The translations under genes and the position numbers were made by a program. A model generated the notes under the pieces. The model had not been told where the DNA came from, ran no database searches, and worked only from the letters and a program-made list of their open reading frames with translations. Shown here piece after piece: positions 8,876 to 17,317 of a stretch of 55,172 nt of DNA. Numbering within the stretch: position 1 is the stretch's first letter; the number at the start of each line of letters is the position of its first letter. This stretch comes from Acidobacteriota bacterium. Lineage in GTDB: Bacteria; Acidobacteriota; Thermoanaerobaculia; Multivoradales; J023. Where the stretch lies: the NCBI GenBank assembly GCA_003697015.1, contig RFGL01000098.1, positions 1 to 55,172 on the forward strand, read 5' to 3'.

Positions 8876-9187
8876 TCAGCGCCCGGAACCTCGCGCTGGG
8901 CCTCGGCGCCCCTCCGAGCTCTCGACGGCGTCTTCGGGGGCTTGGCTCCGCGGGACGATCCGCCGCGCCCGGTAGGACTCGAAATTGGCCTGGCGCCAAC
9001 GCTCGCTCAGCTTCTCCGCCTCCTCGATCGAACGATGCTTGTAGACCCCGGGTGGGAATCGCGGCTCGAGGGTGCGGTGGGCGAAATCCCAGGTGGCACG
9101 GATCGCCTGCCGGAGCCGCGGGTCGCCGGGCTCGCGCCACGTGTTGCCTTCCATTTCGGCCACGTCGCGAAACTTCCGAACCGGCAT
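8876..9187 (-). CDS. Small partner of the nucleotidyltransferase (toxin-antitoxin-like)
   Basis: This charged, soluble 103-aa protein begins MPVRKFRDVAEMEGNTW and has a central segment FPPGVYKHRSIEEAEK. I do not recognise a named domain. The first 80 residues look folded and the last 20 are Arg/Gly-rich and disordered. It starts 2 bases after the stop of the upstream nucleotidyltransferase gene, so the two are almost certainly cotranslated. Small proteins next to such nucleotidyltransferases are often the other half of a toxin-antitoxin module; whether this one is toxin, antitoxin or neither is not known. Confidence 0.6.
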   Translation of the reverse strand: MPVRKFRDVAEMEGNTWREPGDPRLRQAIRATWDFAHRTLEPRFPPGVYKHRSIEEAEKLSERWRQANFESYRARRIVPRSQAPEDAVESSEGRRGPARGSGR

Positions 9188-9189
9188 CC

Positions 9190-9657
9190 TCAGTCCTCGA
9201 AACCGAAACGCCGGCGCAGTTGATCGGCGTCTCCCCAGTCTTTCGGCCGCACGGTATCTTTCTTCATCTCGTAGAGAGCCTTGGGCGTTACCACCGACAC
9301 TTCCACGCCGCCGAAATCCAGACGTTGAGACTCCAAACAGTCGAAGTCGAACGCCTCGCCGAGGCGGGTGAGGACGTCGATGTGGAAGTTGCCTTCCGGC
9401 GGAACGTACTGGACCGCGGGATAGTCGCCGAGCAGGTCGTCGGCGTCGATCTCGTCGATGTGCGGATCGTCGAAAACGGAGCGCAGAGCCTTGCGCAGCC
9501 GCGCGACGTTGTCCCGCTCGGGGGCAACGAAGACGTCGAGATCCTCAGTTGCCCGGGCCAAGCCGTGCAGATTCAACGCGACGGCACCGAAGATCTTGTA
9601 GCGCACGCCCTCGCGCTCCAGTGCGGCGAGAACCTCGCGGGTCGTATCGTAGTCCAC
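9190..9657 (-). CDS. Nucleotidyltransferase-fold protein (AbiEii/MNT-like)
   Basis: This 155-aa protein starts with GTG. It shows the pol-beta-type nucleotidyltransferase signature GAVALNLHGLARATEDLDVFV-like at about residues 24-44: a small-residue turn, then DLD as the metal-binding pair, with a possible third acid in FHIDVLT around 93. The length and motif fit the minimal nucleotidyltransferases and AbiEii-like proteins of toxin-antitoxin modules, which transfer nucleotides to tRNA or to a partner protein. It is the first gene of a two-gene operon with the 103-aa protein. A TATACT box lies 17 bases upstream. Substrate unknown. Confidence 0.7.
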   Translation of the reverse strand: MDYDTTREVLAALEREGVRYKIFGAVALNLHGLARATEDLDVFVAPERDNVARLRKALRSVFDDPHIDEIDADDLLGDYPAVQYVPPEGNFHIDVLTRLGEAFDFDCLESQRLDFGGVEVSVVTPKALYEMKKDTVRPKDWGDADQLRRRFGFED

Positions 9658-9674
9658 CGCTGATCTCCGATGGG

Positions 9675-9680
9675 AGTATA
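9675..9680 (-). promoter_or_regulatory. -10 box of the nucleotidyltransferase operon
   Basis: TATACT on the minus strand matches 5 of 6 consensus positions and lies 17 bases before the GTG at 9657. A GGAG between them could serve as ribosome site. No clear -35. Confidence 0.4.
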
Positions 9681-9740
9681 CCCGGCTCCCGCCACGGGAC
9701 TTCGCGCGTCAGGCCCCGCCCCGTCCGATCGGGCTCGGGC

Positions 9741-11213
9741 TCACGCCTCGACGTAGGCCCGCACCCGCTCGGCGGGCTCCGGGCGGGTCAGCAGGCTGAC
9801 GGCGACGAAGATCGGCACGTTGGCGGCGAGCCCCCAGATGCCTTCGTGCAGGCCGCGGATCGGCGACCATTCCGGGTGGAGGAGGAAGATGGTGTTGACC
9901 GTCAGGCCGGCGAGGAGACCGGCCAGGGCCCCCTTGCCGGTGGCCCGCGGCCAGTAGAAGGCGGCGAAGGCGAGGGGGAAGATCTGGGCCACGCCGCCGT
10001 AGGCGGCGAGAAGGAGCGCCACCAGGGACGCCTCGGTGCCGACGGCGTAGTAGAACGCGACCAGGCTGAGGGCGACCACCAGCAGGCGGATCGCCAGGCG
10101 CTCGCGGCGATCGTCGAGGCCGGCGGGCAGCAGCTTGGTGAGGCCGTCGCGGATGCCGATCGAGGCCGCGGCGTGGAGCAGGGCGTCGCCGCTCGACATC
10201 GACGCCGCCAGGGTGCCGGCGCAGACCAGGCCGACGAGGAACGGCGACAGATCGACCTGGGTGAGGAGGAAGGGGAGGATGGCGTCGGCGCGCTCGACGC
10301 CGGGAAAGGCGACGACGCCGGCAAAGCCGATCAGGAGGATCGGCACCAGGAAGAGCTGGAAGGTGGGATACATCACCACCGTCCAACGCAGGGCGCGGTC
10401 GCTCCGGGCGGCATAGGACTTCATGAAGAGGTGCGGCCACATGGAGAAGCCGATCGCCGACACCAGGATCGCCGAGCTGTACGCGGCCCAGGTCCACGGC
10501 TCGCCGGCACCGTCGAGGCCGGGGGGCGACAGCAGGGCGGCGCGATCGCCGGCCAGGATCTGATCGAACATCGCCCCCACCCCGCCGTAGAGCTTGATCG
10601 GCAGGTAGAGCCCCAGAAACCAGGCGATGACCATCATGAAGAGGCCCTGGAAGGTATTCGTCCACCCCACCCCCAAGACGCCGCTCGCCAGGACGTAGAT
10701 CAACACCACGCCGTAGGTCACCGCGGCGCCCAGCGCCTCGCTCACCCGGCCCTCGGTGATGGTCGAGAGGATCAGGCCGGCGCCCTTCATCTGCAGGGTG
10801 AGGTAGGGAATGAAGGCGCCGACGCTGGCCACCGCCAGAAGCACCGACAGCGCCCGGCTGCGGTAGCGGTGGGCGAGGAGCTCGGCCTGGGTGACGAAGC
10901 CGAAGCGCACCCCCAGGCGCCGGACGCGCGGGCCGAGAAAGTACGTCGGCACCATGCCGAGGACGCCGTAGGCGATGATGTAGAGCGCCGCCGCGCCGCG
11001 CGAGTAGGCCCAGCCCGGTCCGCCCAGGAAGGCGAAGGACGAGAAGATCGAGGCGCCGAGGACGAAGTAGAGCACCAGCGCTCCCATCGCCCGGTCGGCG
11101 GCGACGTAGCCGGCGACGCTGCGCGACACCCGCAGGCTGGGCAGCACCCCCATCACCAGCGTCGCCAGCAGGTAGCCGGCGCACACCAGGACGGCGACCA
11201 GCCAGGCCTCCAC
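9741..11213 (-). CDS. Sodium:solute symporter (SSS family)
   Basis: This integral membrane protein of about 490 residues has a dozen hydrophobic segments and the look of the sodium/solute symporter family (for example the stretch GYLLATLVMGVLPSLRVS at the start, then LGMVPTYFLGPRVRRLG and LTLQMKGAGLILSTITEG). The frame is open further upstream, but the residues there are Arg/Pro-rich and overlap the DUF3311 gene. The GTG at 11213, three bases past that gene's stop, gives the normal N-terminus VEAWLVAVLVCAGYLLATL. DUF3311 proteins commonly precede such symporters, so the pair is one transport unit. The transported solute (acetate/pyruvate, proline and others are known in the family) is not predictable here. 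Confidence 0.85.
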   Translation of the reverse strand: MEAWLVAVLVCAGYLLATLVMGVLPSLRVSRSVAGYVAADRAMGALVLYFVLGASIFSSFAFLGGPGWAYSRGAAALYIIAYGVLGMVPTYFLGPRVRRLGVRFGFVTQAELLAHRYRSRALSVLLAVASVGAFIPYLTLQMKGAGLILSTITEGRVSEALGAAVTYGVVLIYVLASGVLGVGWTNTFQGLFMMVIAWFLGLYLPIKLYGGVGAMFDQILAGDRAALLSPPGLDGAGEPWTWAAYSSAILVSAIGFSMWPHLFMKSYAARSDRALRWTVVMYPTFQLFLVPILLIGFAGVVAFPGVERADAILPFLLTQVDLSPFLVGLVCAGTLAASMSSGDALLHAAASIGIRDGLTKLLPAGLDDRRERLAIRLLVVALSLVAFYYAVGTEASLVALLLAAYGGVAQIFPLAFAAFYWPRATGKGALAGLLAGLTVNTIFLLHPEWSPIRGLHEGIWGLAANVPIFVAVSLLTRPEPAERVRAYVEA

Positions 11214-11215
11214 CG

Positions 11216-11515
11216 CTAGCCGTCCTCGGCCGCGCCGTCCGCTTCGTGACGGAAGAGGAGCAGCAGGTTGACGAACATCGCGATCAACGCCGCGACCACC
11301 CAGGCGAAGAAGAACGGCAGGCCGAAGATCTGGGGTTCGTAGGTCGCCACCAGCGGGTAGAAGGGCCACACCAGGGCGAGAGCGATCACGGCGCCGGCGA
11401 GGCAGAAGCGCCGGCGTCGCCGGCGGACGGCCGGCGGCGTCGCCGGGCGGAAGAAGACCGGGCCGGCACCGTAGGGCCAGCCGCCGTCCGTGCGATGGCG
11501 CGAGCCGTCGTCCAT
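11216..11515 (-). CDS. DUF3311 small membrane protein
   Basis: This 99-aa protein has two predicted transmembrane helices (around residues 38-58 and 65-90) with the family-type pattern WPFYPLVATYEPQIFGLPFF followed by FAWVVAALIAMFVNLLLLF. The soluble N-terminus is Arg-rich. It directly precedes and nearly overlaps the symporter gene, the usual arrangement for DUF3311, where the small protein is thought to be an accessory subunit. A TATGAT box lies 23 bases upstream of its ATG. Confidence 0.8.
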   Translation of the reverse strand: MDDGSRHRTDGGWPYGAGPVFFRPATPPAVRRRRRRFCLAGAVIALALVWPFYPLVATYEPQIFGLPFFFAWVVAALIAMFVNLLLLFRHEADGAAEDG

Positions 11516-11538
11516 GGCGCGATCACCCGAGCGGCGTG

Positions 11539-11544
11539 ATCATA
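11539..11544 (-). promoter_or_regulatory. -10 box of the DUF3311-symporter operon
   Basis: TATGAT on the minus strand (5 of 6) lies 23 bases before the ATG at 11515. The -35 position has no good match. Confidence 0.4.
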
Positions 11545-11598
11545 GCCCATCGCGCGCCGCCGGCGAACGCCGCCCCGCGTCCGTTCGCCCGCCACCGC

Positions 11599-11604
11599 TA
11601 GAAT
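11599..11604 (+). promoter_or_regulatory. -10 box just before the uracil-DNA glycosylase start
   Basis: TAGAAT (5 of 6) ends 8 bases before the ATG at 11613. There is no purine-rich ribosome site between them. This fits a leaderless transcript. Confidence 0.35.
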
Positions 11605-11612
11605 GCCTGCCG

Positions 11613-12341
11613 ATGACCCTCTACGACGTCTCCCGGCAGCTGGTCGCCGAGCTCGAGGGCATGCGCTTCTCGCCGCCGGTGGCCTGCGTCTACAATCCCC
11701 TGGTCTACGCCGAGGCGCTTCATCGCCAGTACCTGGAACGCTACGGGTCGGGGCCGAAGGAGGTGCTCTTCGTCGGCATGAATCCGGGGCCCTGGGGCAT
11801 GGCCCAGACCGGCGTGCCGTTCGGCGCGGTGGCAGCGGTGCGCGACTGGCTGGGGCTCGCGGGTGCGGTCGGCAAGCCGCCGCACGAGCATCCCAAACGG
11901 CCGGTCACCGGCCTCGACTGTCCGCGGGAGGAGGTGAGCGGCCGGCGCATCTGGGGCTGGGCACGCGACCTCTTCGGCACCCCGGAACGCTTCTTCGAGC
12001 GTTTCTTCGTCGGCAACTACGTCCCCTTCCTCTTCCTCGAGGCGAGCGGGCGCAACCTCACCCCCGACAAGCTCAAGGCCGAGGAGCGCCGGGCGCTCTA
12101 CGGCCCCTGCGACCGCGCCCTGCGACGCACCGCCGAGCTCCTCGGCGTCGAGCGGGTGATCGGCGTCGGCGGCTTCGCCGAGAAGCGGGCCCGCGCCGCC
12201 TTGGAGGGCCTCGGCCTGCGGGTCGACCGCATCCTCCATCCCAGCCCGGCGAGCCCCGCGGCCAACCGCGGCTGGGCCGCCGCCGCCAGCCGCCAGCTGC
12301 GCCGGCTCGGCGTCGACCTGCCGGACGGCGCGGCCGGCTAA
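11613..12341 (+). CDS. SMUG1-type uracil-DNA glycosylase
   Basis: This 242-aa protein removes uracil and oxidised pyrimidines from DNA to start base-excision repair. The diagnostic motif GMNPGPWGMAQTGVPFG lies at 55-71 (family motif 1, with the Asn that activates water), and HPSPASPAANRGW from His209 is the DNA-intercalating motif 2. The length is normal for the family. The open frame extends upstream, but the ATG at 11613 gives the standard N-terminus. A TAGAAT box lies only 8 bases before it. The 3' end overlaps the convergent AI-2E permease gene by 4 bases. Confidence 0.93.
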   Translation: MTLYDVSRQLVAELEGMRFSPPVACVYNPLVYAEALHRQYLERYGSGPKEVLFVGMNPGPWGMAQTGVPFGAVAAVRDWLGLAGAVGKPPHEHPKRPVTGLDCPREEVSGRRIWGWARDLFGTPERFFERFFVGNYVPFLFLEASGRNLTPDKLKAEERRALYGPCDRALRRTAELLGVERVIGVGGFAEKRARAALEGLGLRVDRILHPSPASPAANRGWAAAASRQLRRLGVDLPDGAAG

Positions 12342-13546
12342 TTCCCGGCGGCCTCGCCGTCCGGCGGCCGGACCGCCGGCGGCTCGGCGCGGGGTCGGGG
12401 TTGCGGCGCGGGGCTGGGGCCGAGGAGCTGCGCCACCCACCGCAGGTCGGAGGTGTTCTCCAGCATGATCTTGATCATCATCGTCAGGGGCACCGAGAGC
12501 AGCGCTCCCAGCGGCCCCCAGAGCCAGAACCAGAACACCAGGGAGAGGAAGACCACCAGGGTCGAGAGGCCGAAGCGACGGCCCATCAGCTGGGGCTCGA
12601 TCAGGTTGCCGATCACCACGTTGACCACCGCGTAGCCGACGACGACGAGCAACGCCTCGCCGACCCCGACGTCGACCCAGGCGAGGAGCACCGCCGGGAT
12701 CGAGGCGAGGATCGAGCCGAGGGTGGGGATGTAGTTGAGGAGGAAGGCGATCAGCCCCCAGAGCAGCGCGTAGTCGACCCCCAGGAGGGTCAGCCAGAGG
12801 GTGATGATCACCCCGGTCGCCAGGCTGACCGCGGTCTTGATGCCGAGGTAGTGCTGGATCTCGCGACGGATCTTGAGCAGCCGCTGGAGCTCCTCGTCGT
12901 GCCAGTTGAAGGCGCGCTGAAGCTTCGCCGGCAGGGTGGGGGCCTCGAGCAGGATGAAGATCATCGACAACAGGACGACGACCGTGTAGGACAGGACGTT
13001 GGCGACGCCGCGCAGGGTGGTGACGACGCCGCGCAGAGCGCTCGACAGGAGGTCGACCGAGGGGGCGATGCTGAGCTGCGGCCGATCGACGCCGGGCTCG
13101 GTGGCCGGCGGCCCGGCGGCCGGCGGCTCCCCGGCCGGCGGCAGCTCGTCCTCCGCATTGAGCCAGGCGAAGTCCGGCGTCTCGATGCCCAGCGCCGTCA
13201 GCCGCTCGGCGAGCTCGGCGGCGACGTCGACCGCCTTGTGCTCGACCGCGTCCTGATACCTCGGCCAGGAGCGGACGAAGGCGTTGACCGAGCCGCTGAC
13301 CAGCCAGACGATCGCTGCCAGGACGGCGAAGTTGGCCAGCACGGTGAGGATCACCGCCAGCCATTTCGGCACCCGCCGGCGCATCAGAGCGCCGAGCAGG
13401 GGAGCGCTCAGGATGGAGAGGAAAACGGCGACCAGAAGCGGCAGCAGCACCTGCGCGGCGGCGCGCAGGCCGGCGACCACCACGACCACGCTGGCGGCGG
13501 CGAGCAGGAAGCGGGCCCCGGGGTTGCGGTCCTTCGGCGAGCTCAT
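12338..13546 (-). CDS. AI-2E family transporter (PerM/YdiK type)
   Basis: This membrane protein of about 402 residues has two N-terminal helices, then a soluble segment (about residues 85-185), then a cluster of helices with the family-type PQLMGRRFGLSTLVVFLSLV and GALLSVPLTMMIKI. Family members export small molecules or ions (autoinducer-2, sodium, auxin); the substrate here is unknown. A start at 13570 is possible, but GGGAG lies 9 bases before the ATG at 13546, giving MSSPKDRN. A Pro/Ala-rich insertion near residues 135-155 (GEPPAAGPPATEPG) is longer than usual and probably disordered. Confidence 0.85.
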   Translation of the reverse strand: MSSPKDRNPGARFLLAAASVVVVVAGLRAAAQVLLPLLVAVFLSILSAPLLGALMRRRVPKWLAVILTVLANFAVLAAIVWLVSGSVNAFVRSWPRYQDAVEHKAVDVAAELAERLTALGIETPDFAWLNAEDELPPAGEPPAAGPPATEPGVDRPQLSIAPSVDLLSSALRGVVTTLRGVANVLSYTVVVLLSMIFILLEAPTLPAKLQRAFNWHDEELQRLLKIRREIQHYLGIKTAVSLATGVIITLWLTLLGVDYALLWGLIAFLLNYIPTLGSILASIPAVLLAWVDVGVGEALLVVVGYAVVNVVIGNLIEPQLMGRRFGLSTLVVFLSLVFWFWLWGPLGALLSVPLTMMIKIMLENTSDLRWVAQLLGPSPAPQPRPRAEPPAVRPPDGEAAGN

Positions 13547-13696
13547 GACGATCGACTCCCCGAGAACCATACCACCGGCCGGGCCGGACGGCGGCCGGGG
13601 GCGCTACGGCGGAAGGGGCGGGGAGACCGGCAGGCGGGGCGCCGGGAGAGGAGGGAGCCCGCCTGGCGTACGCCGCGGGCTCCTCGAGCAGCTCGG

Positions 13697-14023
13697 CTAC
13701 TCGGCCAGGTCCTTGAGGCCCTTGAGCACCCGCACCTTGACCACCCGGCGGGCGGGCTTGGCCTTGAAGATGGTCTCTTCGCCGGTGAAGGGGTTGATGC
13801 CCTTGCGCTCTTTGGTCGCCTTCTTCTTGACCACCGTGAACTTGCACAGGCCGGGCAGGGTGAAGACGCCGGCCGCGCGGCTCTTGAGGTGGCGGTGCAT
13901 GAGGTTCTTCAGCGATTCGAAGACCGCCGCGACTTCCTTCTTCGTCAGGCCGGTCTCCTCGGCGATGTGGCTATAAACCTTCGATTTGTTGTAGGGCTCG
14001 CGGATGGCGGTAGTCTTGCTCAT
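13697..14023 (-). CDS. HU/IHF-family DNA-binding protein
   Basis: This 108-aa histone-like protein is longer than typical HU (90 aa). It shows the HU N-terminal helices (VYSHIAEETGLTKKEVAAVF), the beta arm region with INPFTGEETIFKAKPAR, matching the HU signature around the DNA-bending tip, and a Lys-rich middle (TVVKKKATKERKG). It should bend and compact DNA as a dimer. GGAG lies 9 bases before the ATG at 14023, which is preferred to the in-frame ATG at 14038. It is monocistronic, and the long region upstream holds a candidate promoter. Confidence 0.9.
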   Translation of the reverse strand: MSKTTAIREPYNKSKVYSHIAEETGLTKKEVAAVFESLKNLMHRHLKSRAAGVFTLPGLCKFTVVKKKATKERKGINPFTGEETIFKAKPARRVVKVRVLKGLKDLAE

Positions 14024-14448
14024 CGGTCCATTCTCCACAGTTCGGTTGCAGACGTACGGGTGCCTCCTACCCGCTCGTCGCCCGCGGCTGGCGGATGCCC
14101 GTTCGGATGCGACGCCACGATGACGGCCTGGAGGCTCCTGGAAGTTGAGCGGCGGGCCACGGGCCCCCGCAGGCGGACGGCGTGCGCTGGCGGGCGGTCA
14201 GGCGGGCCAGCAACGTTACGGCGCCCGAGCCGCGCGGAGTTTAGCTTCTTCCCTGCCCGAGATCCAAGATCCGGAAGCAAAAAAGTCGAAGTTTTTCGCC
14301 GTTTCCCACCGCCAGCCCGGCACCGCGGGGGCGCGTACGCCGCCTCCGGCCCTCCGCCTTGCTTCGGCGCCCGGCGCCGTGGTCCAATGCCGGAATCGAT
14401 CCCCGTCATCCCGGCGTCGACCTCGCCGGCAACCCAGAGGAGACGGCC
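14024..14448. other. Divergent intergenic region between HU and dehydrogenase genes
   Basis: There is no gene in these 425 bases. They separate two divergent genes and should hold both promoters. One candidate for the HU gene is listed separately. I saw no convincing promoter for the dehydrogenase; its ribosome site AGAGGAG is at 14436-14442. The repeated ATCCAAGATCC element near 14262 is AT-richer than its surroundings. Confidence 0.5.
14238..14267 (-). promoter_or_regulatory. Candidate promoter of the HU gene
   Basis: On the minus strand TTGGAT (14267-14262) is followed after 18 bases by TAAACT (14243-14238), each matching 4 of 6 consensus positions. Transcription would begin about 210 bases before the HU start. 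Confidence 0.3.
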
Positions 14449-15873
14449 ATGGCCGCGCAGGCGATCAGCTTCTTCGACCAGGTCAACCGCAACTTCGACA
14501 AGGCGGCGGCCTTCACCGACCACGACCCCACCCTCCTGGCCCAGATCAAGGCGTGCAACGCGGTCTACTACATGAGCTTCCCGCTCAAGCGCGACGACGG
14601 CTCGATCCAGGTGGTCGAGGCCTGGCGCGCCGAGCACAGCCAGCACAAGCTGCCGACCAAGGGCGGCTTCCGCTACAGCTCGGCGGTCAGCGAAGACGAG
14701 GTCAAGGCCCTGGCGGCGCTGATGACCTACAAATGCGCCATCGTCAACGTGCCCTTCGGCGGCGCCAAGGGCGGGGTGAAGGTCTCGCGCCGCGATTTCT
14801 CCGAGGGCGAGCTCGAGCGCATCACCCGGCGCTACACCTACGAGCTGGCGCAGAAGCGCTTCATCGGCCCCGGCGTCGACGTGCCGGCGCCCGACTACGG
14901 CACCGGCGAGCGCGAGATGTCGTGGATGTGCGACACCTACACCGCCCTCGCCGCCGACAAGCTCGACGCCGTCGCCTGCGTCACCGGCAAGCCCCTGGCG
15001 CAAGGCGGCGTCCGCGGCCGCACCGAAGCCACCGGCCGCGGCGTCGCCCTCGGCATCCAGGAGGCCTGCAGCGTGACCGAGGACATGAGCGCCCTGGGGC
15101 TCGAACCGGGCATCGAGGGCAAGCGGGTGGTGGTGCAGGGCTTCGGCAACGTCGGCTACCACGCCGCCAAGTACCTGCACGAGGGCGGCGCCGTGATCGT
15201 CGGCGTGGCGGAGTACGACGGCGCCATCCACCAGCCCGCCGGCATCGACCCGGAGGAGCTTCACGCCCACCGCCTGGCGCACGCCGGCCGCGTCACCGAT
15301 TTCCCGGGAGCGGCGGAGGTGCTGGCGGATCCGAGGGACGGCCTCGCCCTGCCCTGCGACGTGCTGGTGCCGGCGGCGTTGGAGAATCAGATCACCATGG
15401 ACAACGCCGGCCGCATCCAGGCGCGGATCATCGCCGAGGCGGCCAACGGCCCGGTCACCGCCGACGCCAGCGAGCACCTGCAGCGGAAGGGCGTGATGAT
15501 CATTCCCGACGCCTACCTCAACGCCGGCGGGGTGGTGGTCTCCTACTTCGAGTGGGTCAAGAACCTCGCCCACGTGCGCCACGGCCGCCTGCAACGCCGC
15601 TGGCAGAGCAGCGTCTACAAGGACGTGCTGGCCAAGCTCGAGCGCATGACCGGCGAGCGCTTCCCGCTCGACGTCAAACGCAACTTCATCGACGGGCCGA
15701 GCGAGCTCGACCTGGTCAATTCCGGTCTCGAGGAGACCATGGCCGCCGCCTACCAGGAGATCCGCCAGGCCAAGGAAAGCCACGGCCCCGGCTGCGACCT
15801 GCGCAGCGCCGCCTTCGTCGTCGCCATCGACAAGATCGTCGCCGCCTACGAGAACCTGGGGATCTTTCCCTGA
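14449..15873 (+). CDS. Glu/Leu/Phe/Val dehydrogenase
   Basis: This 474-aa amino-acid dehydrogenase reversibly oxidises an L-amino acid (most likely glutamate) to the 2-oxoacid and ammonia with NAD(P). The substrate Lys lies in LPTKGGFRY (Lys71), a second Lys in FGGAKGG (Lys107), and the catalytic Asp in VDVPAPDYGTG (Asp149). The Rossmann loop QGFGNVGYHAA has GxGxxG at 231-236. Length and domain order are those of the glutamate dehydrogenase clade. The ATG at 14449 follows AGAGGAG by 6 bases; the in-frame extension upstream is not conserved-looking. It ends 2 bases from the convergent AmrS gene. Glutamate rather than leucine preference is an inference from size. Confidence 0.9.
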   Translation: MAAQAISFFDQVNRNFDKAAAFTDHDPTLLAQIKACNAVYYMSFPLKRDDGSIQVVEAWRAEHSQHKLPTKGGFRYSSAVSEDEVKALAALMTYKCAIVNVPFGGAKGGVKVSRRDFSEGELERITRRYTYELAQKRFIGPGVDVPAPDYGTGEREMSWMCDTYTALAADKLDAVACVTGKPLAQGGVRGRTEATGRGVALGIQEACSVTEDMSALGLEPGIEGKRVVVQGFGNVGYHAAKYLHEGGAVIVGVAEYDGAIHQPAGIDPEELHAHRLAHAGRVTDFPGAAEVLADPRDGLALPCDVLVPAALENQITMDNAGRIQARIIAEAANGPVTADASEHLQRKGVMIIPDAYLNAGGVVVSYFEWVKNLAHVRHGRLQRRWQSSVYKDVLAKLERMTGERFPLDVKRNFIDGPSELDLVNSGLEETMAAAYQEIRQAKESHGPGCDLRSAAFVVAIDKIVAAYENLGIFP

Positions 15874-15875
15874 CC

Positions 15876-16994
15876 TCAGGCGGCGCGGAACTCGGCCAGG
15901 CGGATCGGCTGGCGGCGGGCGCCCCAGCGGCCGGGGGGGCCGTCGAAGCGGCCGGCGCAGGGGGCGTCGCAGTTGCGGCAGCGGCCGTCGTCGGTGAGGT
16001 TCCAGGCGGTGATGACGTACCAGTCGCGGCCGATCAGTCGGGTGCCGCATGCGTGGCAGTAGGTGGAGCCGCCCTCCTCGTCGTGGACGTTGCCGGTGTA
16101 GGCATAGCGCACGCCGTTGGCGAGGGCGATGCTGCGCGCTCGACGGAGGGTCTGAGGCGGGGTCGGGGGGACGTCGAGCATCTTGTAGTCGGGGTGGAAG
16201 GCGGTGAAGTGCATCGGCACGTCCGGCCCCAGCTCCTCGACCACCCAGCGGGTCATGGCGTCGATCTCCTCGTCGGAGTCGTTATGGCCCGGGATCAGCA
16301 GGTTGGTGATCTCGAACCAGACGTCGGTCTCGCGCTTGAGATAGACCAGGGTATCGAGCACCGGTTGCAGGCTGGCGCCGCAGATCTTGCGGTAGAAGTC
16401 CTCGGTGAACGCCTTCAGGTCGACGTTGGCGGCGTCCATGGCGCGGAAGAATTCCCGCCGCGGCTCGGGGCAGATCTCCCCCGCGGTCACCGCCACCGTG
16501 TGGATGCCCCGCGCCCGGCAGGCGGCGGCGACGTCGACCGCGTACTCGAGGAAGATCACCGGATCGTTGTAGGTGAAGGCGACGCTGCGACACCCGGTGG
16601 CCTCGGCGGCGAGGGCGATGGTCTCGGGGTCGGCGGCGTCCGCCAGGGTGTCGATCTGCCGCGACTTGGAGATGTCCCAGTTCTGGCAGAAGCGGCAGGC
16701 CAGGTTGCAGCCGGCGGTACCGAAGGACAGCACCGGAGTGCCGGGGAGGAAGTGGTTCAGCGGCTTCTTCTCGATCGGGTCGACGCAGAAGCCGCTCGAG
16801 CGGCCGTAGGTGGCGAGAACCATCTCGTCGCCGCGGCGGGCGCGGACGAAGCACAAACCGCGCTGGCCGTCGCGCAGGCGGCAAAAGCGGGGGCACAGGT
16901 CGCATTGGATGCGGCCGTCCTCGAGCCGGTGCCAGTACCGCCCGGGGACGATCGCGGTCGGCTCGACCTCGGCGAGGCTCGACTGCGCGGGCAT
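15876..16994 (-). CDS. amrS: AmmeMemoRadiSam system radical SAM enzyme
   Basis: This 372-aa radical SAM protein has the cluster motif CNLACRFC with Cys96, Cys100 and Cys103. It begins with a Cys-rich segment CDLCPRFCRL (31-40) and Cys48 that is characteristic of this family (PflA-like, TIGR04337 type), followed by GFCVDPIEKKPLNHFLPG. The C-terminus has a ribbon of paired cysteines (YCHACG and CRNCDAPC). The family is co-distributed with Memo- and AMMECR1-like proteins, which are absent from this window; the reaction is not settled to my knowledge. The start codon overlaps the stop of the upstream small gene (TGATG), so the two are translationally coupled. Confidence 0.9.
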   Translation of the reverse strand: MPAQSSLAEVEPTAIVPGRYWHRLEDGRIQCDLCPRFCRLRDGQRGLCFVRARRGDEMVLATYGRSSGFCVDPIEKKPLNHFLPGTPVLSFGTAGCNLACRFCQNWDISKSRQIDTLADAADPETIALAAEATGCRSVAFTYNDPVIFLEYAVDVAAACRARGIHTVAVTAGEICPEPRREFFRAMDAANVDLKAFTEDFYRKICGASLQPVLDTLVYLKRETDVWFEITNLLIPGHNDSDEEIDAMTRWVVEELGPDVPMHFTAFHPDYKMLDVPPTPPQTLRRARSIALANGVRYAYTGNVHDEEGGSTYCHACGTRLIGRDWYVITAWNLTDDGRCRNCDAPCAGRFDGPPGRWGARRQPIRLAEFRAA

Positions 16995-17305
16995 CAGTCC
17001 AACTCCCAGGGGCGGGGCGGGGGCGCTCCGTCGTCCTCCTCCTTGGCGCGGCGCTTGGCCTCTTCGAACTTCTCCTCCAGCAACCGGTCGCGCTCTTTCA
17101 AGGCCGACATCTCGCGCGAGAAAATCTCGTCGGCCTTGGCCTTGGACTCGCCCAGGCCGGCGAGCAGGGCGTCGAAGTCCTTGCCGCCGGCGGGCGGCTC
17201 CTTGGCCTTCCGATGCGACAGGACCTCGCCGGTCTTGACGTCGACCAGCAGCTCGCAGCCGCAGTCGGGCACGGTGATGCGGAGCTTGCCGCCACCTTCG
17301 CTCAC
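16994..17305 (-). CDS. Small coiled-coil protein upstream of AmrS
   Basis: This acidic 103-aa protein of unknown function starts with GTG. Residues 8-30 form a short beta region with a CGC pair (VPDCGCELLVDVKTGEVL). Residues 50-95 are a likely coiled coil (LKERDRLLEEKFEEAKRRAK). It overlaps AmrS by one base and may be a partner of that enzyme. A TAGAAT box lies 6 bases before the start codon. Confidence 0.65.
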   Translation of the reverse strand: MSEGGGKLRITVPDCGCELLVDVKTGEVLSHRKAKEPPAGGKDFDALLAGLGESKAKADEIFSREMSALKERDRLLEEKFEEAKRRAKEEDDGAPPPRPWELD

Positions 17306-17311
17306 GCCCCT

Positions 17312-17317
17312 ATTCTA
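17312..17317 (-). promoter_or_regulatory. -10 box of the small protein-AmrS operon
   Basis: TAGAAT on the minus strand (5 of 6) ends 6 bases before the GTG at 17305, consistent with a leaderless transcript. No -35 match. Confidence 0.35.
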
